In this document: positions 50,525 to 63,160 of the stretch, one piece after another
Layout: each line of letters begins with the position of its first letter
Position numbering within the stretch: position 1 is the stretch's first letter
NCBI GenBank assembly: GCA_009617715.1
Contig: VTFK01000029.1
Span: forward strand, 682,001 to 746,000
Reading direction: 5' to 3'
Origin: Plectrocnemia conspersa
Lineage: Eukaryota; Arthropoda; Insecta; Trichoptera; Polycentropodidae
Length of the DNA stretch: 64,000 bases
Translations under genes and position numbers: made by a program
The notes under the pieces: model-generated
What the model was told of the DNA's origin: nothing
What the model saw: only the letters and a program-made list of their open reading frames with translations
Database searches by the model: none

Positions 50525-51335
50525 CACGTTTAGTGTTATGAGTCGATCGACCCACCATACATACGCTCATAAGACTTGCAATATAGTTTAGGTCAGTGTG
50601 AGCTTATTTATACATATTTGAATTTTAATTTTTGTGACAGTATAGAATTCTTAAGCATCCTGTGTATGTTTGTTAGCAAAATCCAATGTGTCACTTTTTT
50701 GCAAAATGGCAAGAAGTATAAAAACTTAAACACTCATAGCTCAGTAGGTTTAAATATTAACGAAAAGATCGCTATGTATGAAACGTTTAAAAGCCTAAGA
50801 TTTATCTAAATAAAATATAAAAATAATAGTTTTTTGCTTTAAAACAAGCGATGTATCAGTTCGATCGGACCCCCATACGAGTCATTTTGAGACTTTCAGA
50901 AGAGTTAACGCTCTTAACTGCTTGGTTTTAAAGAATAAAAATTCAATTTTTAGCATCGTATAGAACTACCGAGCACCCCCTATGGGTTTTGTATGAAAAA
51001 AAAATATATTTTTTTTACAAAATGGCGGCCAATGTAAAAATCAAAAGTGTCATAACTTTGAAAAATGAAATCTCACTGAAAAATGTTGTATTCAAAAAGT
51101 GTTTAAAACCTTAATTTACATTTAAAATTTTTTTTTAATTATGTTTTTTTAATAAAAAACGAGTCTTACGGTATATTGACCGGGCCCCGTATGAGCTTTT
51201 ATGCGACTTGGCATATAGTTAACGCTTGTATTTGGTTCCTTAAAAAGATATAGACTACAATTTTTGATACGAAGTAGAGCTTTCGAATATGCAACATATT
51301 TTTGTATTCAATTAAATCGCTCTTTAAATTCACGT
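50525..51335. repeat. Diverged tandem repeat, unit about 315 bp, 2.5 copies
   Basis: Units start near 50535, 50848 and 51162. Shared blocks are a GATCGACCC/GATCGGACCCCCATACGAG/GACCGGGCCCCGTATGAGC start, then GAC-TT-GCA/CAG with AGTTAACGCT, CAATTTTTAGCATCGTATAG versus CAATTTTTGATACGAAGTAG, and GCAAAATGGC (50697) versus ACAAAATGGCGGCC (51020). The third unit is cut short after its first 150 bp or so. Divergence between units is high, so the duplication is old. Confidence 0.7.
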
Positions 51336-52086
51336 AATAAATTACTCATTTCTTGGGCATATTTAGAAAAAAAAATTACCATTGAATTTATATGATAATG
51401 TAAAATGTACTGTATATTTTGATTATAACTGATTCATAAAATTTGAATTTTGCTATCAATGCTTTTATATGTAGATAGCAATCTGTGATCAATTTGTTTT
51501 CACCTTAAAGCTACTTGTTATGTTCATTTAATTTAATTGTGATGTATGTAAATTAACATAAATTCATAAGCTATTGATTATCGCATAATTTTAAAACATT
51601 CCAGTCATTTTCATTCATAAAAATTTGAATTTATTCCCACAAATTCCAAAATCTTTCTAACCATTTCCGCGACTTTACCATCGAACTTTTAGTAAAATAG
51701 TAAATCGTTATACTCAAATTCCAGTTCTTAAAGATAGTCTTTAAACTGACAACGCTTCAAATATTTTTGTTTATTACGTTAACTATTTAAACAACAACTG
51801 ACATAACATAGTCCATATTAATTACTTAAGCACATAAATTTTCAAGGTGCAAAAAACAATGTCAAATGAAAAGATTTTGTGTTGCTCAAGAATCAGTTTA
51901 ACAGTTCTAATATTCTTGCTAGTTATTGAAGCTGTGTCATCTGTTTTAATGTTAATTTCATTCCATGGTCATACATATATTTTATGACAGCTTTTTTATA
52001 TTATTTCGGTAGTAGTATCATTATTTTATTTAATTTTTATTTTTAATGCATATAAGATATTTTCTATGAGCTGTAGTAGCTCATAT
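51336..52086. other. Intron 2, AT-rich non-coding
   Basis: Nothing recognisable is seen. Confidence 0.55.
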
Positions 52087-52530
52087 TAGTGAAATCTTTT
52101 TGTAACGAATACCAAAGTAACGAAATTCTCAGTATAACGAATCGAATTTTCCCACAAAAAAATGTTTTCATTGTAACGAAGACTGATCTCAGTATAACGA
52201 AATATTTTGGTCCGAATTTAAGAATAACGTTACAATATTTTCCGAATTCATTTCATCCTTTACTTGACGTGTTCACAAGCAACATTTACAGTGTTTCACT
52301 GATCCTCAAACTTTTTTTACAAAACATTTTTTTAACAAATTATTGTGTTCATTACAGTATCATTAAAATGGACAAAAAACGATTTGTCAATCTTTAAAGA
52401 GGTTATTTGGATGCTGTAGTAATATGGTTATTAAAAATAAAATAATAATATATCATCTTCCTCGCATTCAATATAACGAATTGTTCATTTTTTCGGTCCC
52501 GTGAATTTCGCTATACTGAGATTTCACTGT
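52087..52530. mobile_element. Pogo/Tigger-like MITE, about 445 bp
   Basis: The left end AGTGAAATCT (52088) is followed by repeated GTAACGAA/TATAACGAA motifs. The right end is its inverted copy: ATAACGAATTGTTC, then TTTCGCTATACTGAGATTTCACTGTA. Ends reading CAGTGAAATCTC-TATAACGAA and a flanking TA are typical of pogo-superfamily elements. Only a possible transposase start (MDKKRFVNL, 52369-52395) remains before a stop, so it is a deletion derivative. The 102-codon + strand frame here is not a host gene. Confidence 0.78.
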
Positions 52531-52654
52531 ATTAGAAATAGCATCGATTTTAATTAATCAGCAACATACGTGAGACTAAAAAAATATAGGTATACTTAAT
52601 CTGTAATGATCGATCGAAATTATTTTTTATATAATAATCAGTAATTCCGATCTC

Positions 52655-52750
52655 AAAAAAAAAAAAAAAAAAAACACTATAGGAATCGAGCCCAGGTCTT
52701 TTAGGTCAATAGTCAGAGACCTATGCTAGCCAACACATATTCCGCGTACA
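52655..52750 (-). repeat. tRNA-derived SINE head
   Basis: On the minus strand TGGCTAGCATAGG (about 52730) matches a polymerase III A box and GGGCTCGATTCC (about 52690) a B box. The interval CTCTGACTATTGACCTAAAAGACC is nearly the same as at 2495-2520. A run of T follows directly, as a polymerase III terminator would. The acceptor stem does not pair, so it is not a functional tRNA gene. Confidence 0.5.
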
Positions 52751-54715
52751 CCTTTCTTACATCTGACACAAATTTTCAGTTAGGGTAGCTACACTCTTTA
52801 TTCACTTAGGGTAGCATTTGTAGTTGGAATAGGTGGTTGATTTTTTATTTGTAACCATTCCCCGAACAATTTTTGCAATTATATACTTGATATAAATTGA
52901 AGACCTAGCATACATTTACGGCCCACGTTTATTTTATAAATGATATAAGCATTTAGGATCATATAGGAAAAAAAATTGTAGGTTACCTTCTCCACTATTT
53001 TAGTTTTTCTGTCATCAAGGTGCATTTTGTCAAATACATCTACACCTCCCTTTTATTTATTGTAATTAAAATTGATTTGCATATTTATTAGTATTTTATA
53101 CCGACCGATTAAGAAAATAAATAATTAATTATGTAATTAATATTATTACCATTTAGCCAAATTTTATTTTTATACTTTAATTTTTTATAAATAAAACATG
53201 TAGATTAAATTATTCTTATAATGAGGTTATTGAAAAACTTTTCATTAACTAGTAGGGCAGATTTATTTATTTTTTTATCACTGATATAATTCGAATTACC
53301 TATCTAGGTTTTAATGATCTTGCGACACATAAAATTAGCTTATTTTATTTAATTTATTTATTATTTTCTATGAATATTATAATATAATAATAATTCATTC
53401 AGATAGATAGTGATTTTTTATATTTTTTCTAGCATCTATAATTTTTGCAATTTTATTGTTCTTACGAATATATTGATACATGCATACTTTTAATTGGATT
53501 ACACTGTATTAAATATTTTTTCACAAAGATAAGATAAACACTAAATAATCTCACGCCTCGTGTTCAACATTTTGAATCTCAAACACAATCAATAATAAAA
53601 ATGCAAATGCTTTTTTCGGTTTACTTGATTAAAAACATGTACAAGCACATAAATTTACATGCAGACGTGCAAACGAATAAGGTAAGCGCTCCTTGAAAAT
53701 AACAACGTTCAACAAAGGTACGGAGATTTTAACTATTAAAGTATTAACGTAGACGTAAGTGGGTGACGTTAGTGTCATGAGAGTCGAGTTTAAGTTCCAT
53801 CGTAAAATAATTTGTTCCCGACAAGATATTTGCATATCAGATGTAAGGGTGTACGCATTTAAAATCTGTCTTCACGTCATATTATAATATAATTTTTTAA
53901 TCATAAACTCGAGTTATATAGTATTCATTTTTATCAAATAATGTGCTTAATTTTAATGTTAATCAAATTAATATTAAATTGTAGTTTAGTGTATAGTAGC
54001 AATTATTGTGGGTTTATTACACCTAAATTTCACAGGAAGGGTAATCAAAAATACAATGTAGTTCATTCAAAATTAATGAATTTTAATCAGACATATACGC
54101 GGTAGGTTGTTAAGCTGCTCAGCTACATACAAGAGTCCATTTGCGAGAGCTAGTAAATTAGTTGTCGCACCTTTGTAGGTATTAGTATTATGGATTATCT
54201 CGGGGAAGTCTCCATGCATAATCTAATTAACATGGAGAGTCAAGCCGGAAAAGTACATACATTGTGGCATCGGACATTACAAAGGATCTTTGAAAGCAAC
54301 AAGATTGGACTTAAGTAGCAATTAAGCTAAATGCAAAGTGAAGGAATTTGTGGAGCGAGTGAACTACTATCACAGTTTAACGCAATTTATTAGAATAACT
54401 TATAAAAGCAATACATCAAATCATCACATTCTATTACGTATACATAAATACGTATTATATTTTTTTTGTCATAGCAAAAGTTTTTTAAAGTTAAAATATA
54501 ATCGATTTTAAAAAGAATAACTAATTTAAAAAATAACATTAAATTTTTAACAATTATAATTTTTTTAATTTAGATATTTGAAACACCCAGTATATTAATA
54601 TGCACAATATACAAGTACATTTAAAGCTATATAATTCCAACAACTATTATTTTAATTAAACATTATGTCGTTGATTATATATTTATTAACATAATACATA
54701 ATTAACTAATACAGA
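52751..54715. other. Intron 2, AT-rich non-coding
   Basis: No gene is supported. Small less AT-rich patches at about 53630-53830 and 54100-54370 have no recognisable content. Confidence 0.55.
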
Positions 54716-55060
54716 TTGTGATTGCAATGTTCAAATTTACGCTTCAACCCGACACCATATAATTAATCGTTATGAATATGCAAATTCATTCACTACATTA
54801 AAGCAGGTATATATACATAGATACATTGCTTTCGAAATACAACGAAAAAGCACACATACACACAAAGACAATACAAATACACACAATAGTTAAATTCATT
54901 GTCTGAGTTCTAATTCCGCGAGCGCCGGATTAGTATTGTCGCGTCAACTTTCGAGATTAAGGTCTCAATAGACCGCGTTTCTAGAGTTTCGAGCTTTTAT
55001 GGTGATCTCTCTTCCTCTCCGGCGAGCAAACAACGAAACTTTATATTCGACGCTAAGACA
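54716..55060. promoter_or_regulatory. Intronic island with an octamer-like motif
   Basis: Contains ATGCAAAT (about 54778-54785) and, at about 54915-55030, a block of balanced composition (CGCGAGCGCCGGATTAG). GGATTA is a Bicoid/Otx-type core. Regulatory role inferred from motifs alone. Confidence 0.3.
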
Positions 55061-55699
55061 TTAATATCAAATATGCATATAAATTAACATTAACCAAAAA
55101 AGTATATGCGAAATACTTTATACGATGTCACAAGGTGACTTGTTCCATATTTTGTTTTATAGTCATAACTATGAAAGTGTGCGGAAGTGGAACTTACGGG
55201 TATAATAAATTTGATGTAGGGTATCGAATTAAACTCGCATTAAGTAGAGCGAACGGAAAAAATGAAATATGGGCCTTATTTTTCACTTAATGTTATTTTA
55301 ATTGGCAGTTTGCGACCGTAAGTCGAAAATGGGCCCTATTTGACCTCATAGCTCAAACTAAATTATGATCTGTTTGATTGTATACGCAAAGATACGAAAA
55401 ATCGTCAGTTTCAATAAAAAACTTTTGCAAACAATTTTCATTTAAAGTTGGGAAAAAGCAGACAATAGTGCTGTGCATAAATGTTGTACTTATTGTGATC
55501 GAGCCCTACAAAAATCGAATTACTGGGTTTTACTTAGTGTAATATATTTATAATTTTGTGCTACATAAAAATGTAAGATAACATAGTAATTTAAATCACT
55601 AAATTAAATCACTAATTTATAATTACATACTATTATATTTTATCGATTTTCAAAGCCTTAAAGTAATTTTAAAATTGATTAATTTCAATTATCATTATA
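55061..55699. other. Intron 2, non-coding
   Basis: Nothing recognisable is seen. GGGCC(T/C)TATTT occurs twice, at about 55273 and 55333. Confidence 0.5.
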
Positions 55700-56340
55700 G
55701 ACTACGATAATTATAAGAGAGCTTATCTTTTGCTACTGTCTCATATTTGCTCTCAACTCAATTAGCAAAAAAAATCTCGTCAGTTGATACGAAAAGATTC
55801 AAAACTATCGAAGCATTTTCTGTAAATGGATTGCTGATGAATGAACACAAGTAATGGTTTTTAACTACCATCGTTTTGTACGACCTTTCATACTTGAGTA
55901 TCGACACTTTTTTTACAAGTATTTTTTGCCACTATTAGTGATATTAAACTTTAATTTATTTCATTTTAGAATGTTTTTCCGAATAGTATTTTGAAAATTG
56001 TACAAATATCTTCTCCTGTGGTTGTTTCGTGAATGTCAAGAAGCTCTTCGTAAGCTTCTTTTTTTTATGAACTCTGCGATTAATCAGTAATAAATAAAAT
56101 AAACATCCGTAAATTAAACTACAGCTAAAGAGAACTAGTCTAAGTATTGATTTTTTATCATCGAGCCTCAATTTTTTCTGACAAACTGATGATTTTAGTT
56201 AAATAAGTCTTTCAGAAAAAAATATTTTGCTGCTGCAACTATGGTATCCATTAATTATCTGTGTTCCTGTGGCAATATTTACTTTCGCAAAAAATAATTT
56301 TTGAGATTTCAATCCGTAGTTCAAACACTAAATTTTTCTG
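55700..56340 (-). pseudogene. hAT/SCAND3-type transposase remnant
   Basis: The minus strand near 56050-55990 reads EELLDIHETTTGEDICTIFK. This matches the E-L--L--TT-GEDI box of hAT-derived transposases of the SCAND3/ZBED/GTF2IRD2 group. Further along (about 55860-55800) VFIHQQSIYRKCFDSF resembles the HC-IHRQ-L--K box of the same proteins. Stops and frameshifts lie between. It is a decayed transposon fragment, antisense in intron 2; ends were not found. Confidence 0.55.
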
Positions 56341-58389
56341 TAAAATTTTCGTAATTCTGAGAATGTTTAGTCTCATAATATATTCTTTGAGATTTGGCAA
56401 AACAGTCTGTGTGGCTCTTTAATCAAAAATATTGAAGAGCTCTGATCTAGCATTGATTATTTTCGTATGAATATTATGATTTGTAGCGGTAAACCTCACA
56501 AGTCATGGTAATCAAATTTCAATTCCACAATCTGAGCTCTACAGAAATTCTATCATAGCAATGAGATTTATTGTTTTAGAGTCTCAAAATGGCTTTAAAA
56601 CAACTGATAATATATTAAAATCGCAGGTTTAAGTTTAAATTAAACATTAGGTTTGTAGTTTTATACAGATGCTTAGATAGGCATTAAGAATTCTACTCAT
56701 TACATCGGTAAGAGTTGAGTTAAAAATTGTTTTTTTTTTTATACAAATTCATTTTTTTTATTGATGAAGTCTTTTCCAATAATTTTATAATGCAAAAAAT
56801 TAAAGCTGAAAATTTTTCATGAAAATGACCGCCAATAAAGGTTTTGCTATAATTAGAATTTGCGTCGATATATGCATATACTCAAGTCTATTAAGTTTGA
56901 ACGGTATCTGACATAATTAGCTGGTCCATTTGGGTGAGAGTATTCCCATCAGCGCTGCCCATATTATATCACGCAAGGCTACAAAGATAAAATGTTTTAG
57001 TTTATTATCATACCAATATGATCATACTGGTTCGAATCTCATATAGACCCTAATGTTTTTTAATTTTTACCGTATTTTTTAAATTTCTAATAGTGATATA
57101 TTATATATTTATAATTTTTGATCGACTGTCATATATTAAGTTTTTCTAGATTTTCCTTATCTTACAGATGATTATCGTGATAAATAATTTTAATCATTAC
57201 TACTTGTCTATTGGCTGTGATTATTAATGGGAGACATAGTAATCCGTTTTCTGCCTACTTTAACGTTCATTTTGCCTAGCACAGTATATCATCCATAGAG
57301 AATTTCATGTCTTGATACTTTATTTTATTGCTGCATTGGTGTGGATTCTGATTTATAATCAAGATAAAATAATTTTTTTATGTTCTATTTTAGAATTAAT
57401 TGTTTTTTAATATTACCTATAAGTTCTAATCGTATACCTCAGATTAAGTTTTTCTTAAACATATATATTGAGGTATTTTATTTAGATTTAATACAAAAAT
57501 AAAAGTGATTATTAAAAGATATTATTTTCATAGTAAAGATAATTTGTACTGAACAATATAAGACTTTATTTAGAATGATTTTTACGGGGCATAAATTTAT
57601 TATTAATGCTAATCCATTAATCTACAAATATATAAAAGCTATTTAAAAAATCGAACATTGAAGTGAAACGTTCAATATTTTTTAATATGTTATTGTATGA
57701 ATTATTCAACACCCTTAGTGCAGCAGTGCCACTAGGAATACCTTACACTCGCTCTCATTTCATTTCATATTTCGCACAGCTGAAAAAAAAGTTGACAGCC
57801 TGCGTTGGTGGTTCATTATTTCCCGTAGAGCTGTCGTGTCGACTTGGCAATGCTTCTTTTTAATTTTATTTCTGCAGATGCAATAAGTTGCCATGGCGAG
57901 CGCCTTAGAAGGATTTCCCGTCAACACTCTTAACTTCTCGATGAAAATTCTTTTTCCAATCCTTTTGACACCTTTCGACTTTTTTATTGTATCTCTTCCT
58001 ATAATACTAAATAAATTACAATACCAACATTTTAATCTAGAGGTTAACCGGCGTTCAAGTTTGACAATTACATTAGTTACAAACTAATGAATGGTTATAA
58101 CTTTAATTGGTAATTGGATAGATAACTAGATATGACTTGAAATATCGATTTTACTGTCATTGTGACTGTCAAATACTGTGTACTTTCGATTATCTCGGTT
58201 AAGATTATTCGGTTTGCGGATTGTCTGTGCTAACAATATTTTTTTTTAATTAATTTAATTTTTATGAATTAATTAAAAATTTTCAATTCATATAAAGAGC
58301 GTAATTATTTTAAATATGCTCTGTTCTCGTAGCTTTGTCTGCGTCTGTATAATAAAGTAATCACCAAAGATCGGCTTGAAATGTGGATT
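56341..58389. other. Intron 2, AT-rich non-coding
   Basis: No gene is supported. A B-box-like GGTTCGAATCTC at about 57031 stands alone without an A box. Open frames at 57663-57863 and 57893-58087 lie in a slightly less AT-rich patch and are not recognisable. Confidence 0.5.
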
Positions 58390-58485
58390 TTGGTGGTCGT
58401 AGCTAAGCTTTAGTTAACGTTAAGAGGGAAGCAGCTGCTGTATCGGTTTTAACTTCGCTGGGTTTGAGTTTAAATAAACTTTTGT
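58390..58485 (+). repeat. Dispersed repeat, GAAGAGGGAAGC family, copy 4
   Basis: GTAGCTAAGCTTTAGTTAAC then GTTAAGAGGGAAGCAGCTGCT aligns with the copy at 2988 and the reversed copy at 5291. Confidence 0.45.
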
Positions 58486-59699
58486 TTCTCGCACGTTGGA
58501 AATAAATGAAAAAACATTATGGAAGGTTTCTGTTGAAAGTAAAAAATATGGGCTTATATAAGTTATTTTATCTGCCACCCTTAACGCGGAGACTAAATAA
58601 AAATATTTGACTGATAAAAATCGTTACAATATAACTGGTAAAATTTGAACAGGTACAGTTCAACAAAAATCAAAGCAGTTATTTCTCTCGCATTTCAACC
58701 TTTTAGTGATTGTCAATGCAATACAATGGTATTTATAAAAAAACTTTTGAAAGGTCGTGGACGATACTAATCCTTTGATATAACTGTCAGTTTGTCGTAA
58801 AAACGAATATCATTTTGTTTATTGCGCTTTTAACGCGTCTATGTGACAAGTTTTTTTCTCATGGTCCTTGCATTGATACTATGTACTTTCTACACCTGAC
58901 CGGATAGTCTCGTCAGAGTCCACAATAACGTTGGAGTTGAATAACTAATAAAACATAATTTATTTATATTCATTATTTTTATGTACGTACACTAAAATAC
59001 TTTTATAGAAAAATTAAGGTAATGTGAAATCATAAATGTTTTTTTATCTTGCCATTGAATTATATTCCAATCATAAAGTAAGTAAATTTGTACAACAAAT
59101 ATTTTTCGCATCAGACAAAGATTCTTACTTGCTTATTTCATAAGATTTGACATATTTAAAGTATGTTTTTTTTATTTTTGTAAATGTTGATTATCTAAAG
59201 TTACACAATATAATCATAATCTATAAAGTGGTCATGATTTTTAAGCCAATGGTTCGCACCATTGTTCTAAAGGATTGTAATGATTTAATGATTAAAATGT
59301 AATAATATTTTGTTCTATTGTACATCTACATAACTATAATAAAAAAATTAAAATGATTAAAAAAAATAAAAGTAAGTTCCTTGTAGATACTTTTATATTA
59401 TACAATATGCGGAATTCTCTGCTTTGCCATTACTGTTCAAAGCATTTCTGGCCCGCAGGCAAATTCGATTCACTTTACAACTATTTCATCGTTTTACCTA
59501 TATTAATAAGGTATATAGACGTTTTTAAATCAAATTCACATTAATAAAGAATAGCAATTTGTAAATTGCATGACATTCTGAAATTAAAATTACAGCAATA
59601 ATAATAATATTGAAAGTTATAATGAAGATAATTAAATGTTGTACATCATAACTAGAACCAGAATGGTGTAATTACTATCACGATCAATAAGCGTATATT
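58486..59699. other. Intron 2, AT-rich non-coding
   Basis: Nothing recognisable is seen. Confidence 0.55.
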
Positions 59700-60085
59700 G
59701 AATTGCATATACACATGCGCCCCCCGTCTATTATTATTATTAAATTATGCATATCCTATATCCGAGTAATAGGCATTGCGCCCCGTCGTGGGATCGGCAG
59801 ACCTTGTATGCGGTTTGGTGGTCTCTTTTATTGGAATCTGCTGTCGATGCTGCGATTTGTCTCGACATTGCACTACACCCCGTAACCCCTATAACCACCC
59901 ACCCCGTTAACCACCCCAGAATAGGTTGGCGAAAGGCGTTGGTCGCCAACCCTTGATCGACGTAACGAGTTTGCCACTCGGCAATCTGGTTAAAAGCTGC
60001 GGTCGAACCGAAATTGCCGGACCTTATTTTTTTCAGGGCGGGCCGATAAGAAATCGGTCGAAAAAAACCTTTCAGATTTGCGCCT
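59700..60085. promoter_or_regulatory. Intronic island with Runx- and GATA-like motifs and a hairpin
   Basis: The core has two AACCACC motifs (about 59892 and 59909; Runx-like), three GATAAG motifs (about 60043-60090) and a perfect 9-bp inverted repeat GGTTGGCGA/TCGCCAACC at 59924-59951 with a 10-base loop. Overlapping open frames on both strands at 59703-59956 are composition effects. Function is inferred. Confidence 0.35.
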
Positions 60086-61959
60086 GATAAGCCTTTATTG
60101 TTGTGGTCAATTCTAAGATAAATGTATTTTTTTATAATAATATGAATTATTTTAAATCAGCAATGTACTAATTTTAGTAAGATCGAATTCATATAATATG
60201 ACTGGGAAAATGTATTATTTTATCTTCAATTCCGATTAGTTATTATGATTTTCATTTGACAAGTTCACATGTTGAATTTTTTGTATTATATAAAATGACA
60301 AATCTTTATGACATATATACATATGTATGTACACAGATATCATCGCAAAATTTTATCTGTGCATGATATATGTAGTAGTTGTAATTTTTACTTTGTATGA
60401 TCTTAGACGTGTCTAAATTATGTATTTTTTCTTATACTTCAAAATATTTTTAAATAAGCAGGCACTCATTTTAAATTGAATTGTTCTCTTTAAGGGAAAT
60501 ACATAAATAATTTGATATATTTACTCGTTACCGGTATCCTCCGAGAGAAGAAGGAAGCGGAATTTTAAATTCACCTCACTCGTAACGACCTTGTTATTCT
60601 GAGGTCGTTAGACACGGTCAGTATTTTCGTACGTACAAAAAAAGTATTTTACATAAAACGTTGTGCAAGCATGCATACCCATGTAAAAGCAAATTTTACA
60701 TTTGATATACTTTAATATAGTTTTCCGTAATCATATTAACAAGATTACGTAAATGAAGGGACGATGAATAGGATTCAGATAATCTTGTTTAGAAGTTAAT
60801 ACTTTATCCGTCTAGTGTCTAGTGAGTTGTCGCTTATAGTGTGAACTTCGAGACAGTAATATACTGCAGCAGAGTAAATCCATAAAGTAGACATTCTTTT
60901 TAAGTCTAATCAAATATACCCCCTTTAAAATTAAAAGTTTAACGTTTCTAATAAGGATAGCTAAATAAACAAATTGGATCAAACACCTACAAAATATGTA
61001 AACATTTATGAAGTTCCCAAAATAATATGTTTTTAATCAACATAAAATATACGTATTTAGAATGGTGTTTCGGTTACTTAAAAACAAATAGTTGTACTAA
61101 TTTCTGGTAGAAGTGTGCACTATAGATCTTTTCACGTTCACTGCATAAATAGATATATAATATATAAATAAGAATATGATTCTTAGAATATTTTGACAAA
61201 CGCTTTCCGAGTTAAGTGTCGAATAAATAGTTGTATTTTTCTATACCTAATAATTATTTGATATTCTTACAAGCCTACAAAAAATAGTTCTAGTAATATG
61301 TATATGTACATCTGATTCATAAGTATTAATTGAGCAAAATAATCAGCTTCTAAATTATATTATAAAACTGGAAAAACTAGCCTTTTTCTGAGATATAGTA
61401 AACTGTTAAAAAAGTTATTTAATAAATGCAGGAAGAAACAGCTAAGATCTAAATAATTAGAAATTTAATTTTTAGTGATAAAATGTAATAAAAATTGCAT
61501 TTTTTTCTGATTAAGAAACTGAGAGTATTACACTGTGTAAATTTGTACAATACTGACGAAGTAAAATATAAGAGAAAAAATATACTAAAAAGCATTTTTA
61601 ATTTTAATTAGTAAATATATTACTACTTTTAATAGACAAAAACATTTCTAGGTACCAATCACCGGTACATGTTTGATGTATTATATGTGGTTCATACAAG
61701 CAATAATTTGACTGTTAGATCAAAACTTGACGTGATACATCATTGTCACCATAGAGACTTTGATGAATATGTATGATAAACTTAGTGCAAATCAGTCATC
61801 AAAATCCTAGTTACATAATCTTTGTTGGTGTTATTAGCGTGATTGTTTAGTCCCTAGATCGATTTTTTCGATATATATTTCATTGTTAGGTCTTACTTTC
61901 GAGACTTAATATTACTTTTTACTTGTTTGAAATGGTCGTTAGAATGACATCTAAATTAA
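60086..61959. other. Intron 2, AT-rich non-coding
   Basis: A small less AT-rich patch at about 60530-60625 (TCGTAACGACC and inverted TCGTTAG). No gene or repeat is supported. Confidence 0.55.
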
Positions 61960-62465
61960 TTGTATTTTAGAGGGCGAGGCCTTAGGGGAGGTTGACTTCA
62001 CGGCCAATAAGACTCTTGTGTGAATCTAGATTGACTTTTTATTAAGTTATATTTACATGTGACAAATGGACGATTAACGACGTGACGTTTCTCCCAACTG
62101 CGGTGAAGGTAGCGCAGGTGGTGATGCCGGTATATGATTCTCAGGTTTCTTGTTGCTGCGTAAGGCGAGTGTCAGGTGTGACTCTTCGAGCGGCTGGTAG
62201 TACGGGAGTTGAGAGAAATCGGATGTTGCATTTTCGAAAGCCAGTTTTTTGCTTGTCCAGACTTTCGAATTCTTCGGAAAGGGCTCGCAATGTGGTGATT
62301 TATTGGGTCCAATTTGTCACAAAGGGATTCTTTTAACGACTTGTGTCGTGTGGCCAAATATTTATATTGTCTCATTGTTAATGAATGAACGTTTTTGGTC
62401 ATAGTCATTAACAATGAGACAATTGCCATTTTTGTATGTGGACCTATTTGTGTGGTCGCCACAGT
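61960..62465. other. Balanced-composition block with coding-like frames and a perfect hairpin
   Basis: Open frames occur on the + strand (62082-62336) and minus strand (62172-62462). A third minus-strand stretch is Pro/Ser-rich (for example ENHIPASPPALPSPQLGE, about 62145-62092). None is clearly recognisable; a decayed retroelement gag region is one possibility, a regulatory island another. The block includes the hairpin at 62366-62423. Confidence 0.35.
62366..62423. repeat. Perfect 19-bp inverted repeat (hairpin)
   Basis: ATTGTCTCATTGTTAATGA at 62366-62384 is exactly complementary to TCATTAACAATGAGACAAT at 62405-62423, with a 20-base loop. An RNA made from either strand could form a pre-miRNA-like hairpin, though the stem is shorter than most and has no bulges. 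Confidence 0.9.
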
Positions 62466-63160
62466 ACCAATGGTTAAAAGCTCGATAAGTGAATCTCAAT
62501 TTATCTGTTTAAAAAGCTTACAAAAATATACACATTGCAGCAGAAATCGAGCAACAATTTTTGGATGCGATTTTATCACTAATAAATTCTATCTTTTTAT
62601 TTAACAATTTTTAATTATCATTTGGAATAAAAAATAGTTTAAAATACTATGCATTATATTTTATTTTGTTTTACAAAACATTATATAAGATATAATATTT
62701 AGCAAAAAATAGATGCTATAAAAAATATATACAATTAATCAACCATTTTTAAAAAAAAACAAGACTAAATTTATATTTAAATTAAGTTAAAAATAGATGA
62801 TGTAAAAAATATAAAAATTAAAAAAAAAATATTATTTATATTTAAATTAAGTTATCTTATATTTATGGCAAAATCTTTTTGTTCAACTTTATTATTTTTA
62901 ATAATACAAACATACGTGTATTGCTAACAGTATTAAATGCGTTACATTAAAATACATAAAATAATTTAAATCAGGTGTTATTATTACATTAAGACCCTCA
63001 GCAACTTGTTGAGTTTTTTACTTATACAATAAATAAAGTATCAATTCCGAACATGTGTATATATATATATTATATTTAACACTTATAATAATTGTATCAA
63101 TTTTGATCCTTTTAAATAAATTATAATGGTAATAATATTTTTTTTTTTTTTTTGTTTTAG
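62466..63160. other. End of intron 2
   Basis: Very AT-rich, with a short (TA)n tract at about 63057-63070 and a long T run (about 63138-63153) that forms the polypyrimidine tract before the acceptor TTTTAG at 63155-63160. Confidence 0.75.

Noticed and set aside
52089..52397. 102-codon + strand frame
   Set aside because: It starts in the terminal repeat of the pogo-like MITE and shows no host protein content.
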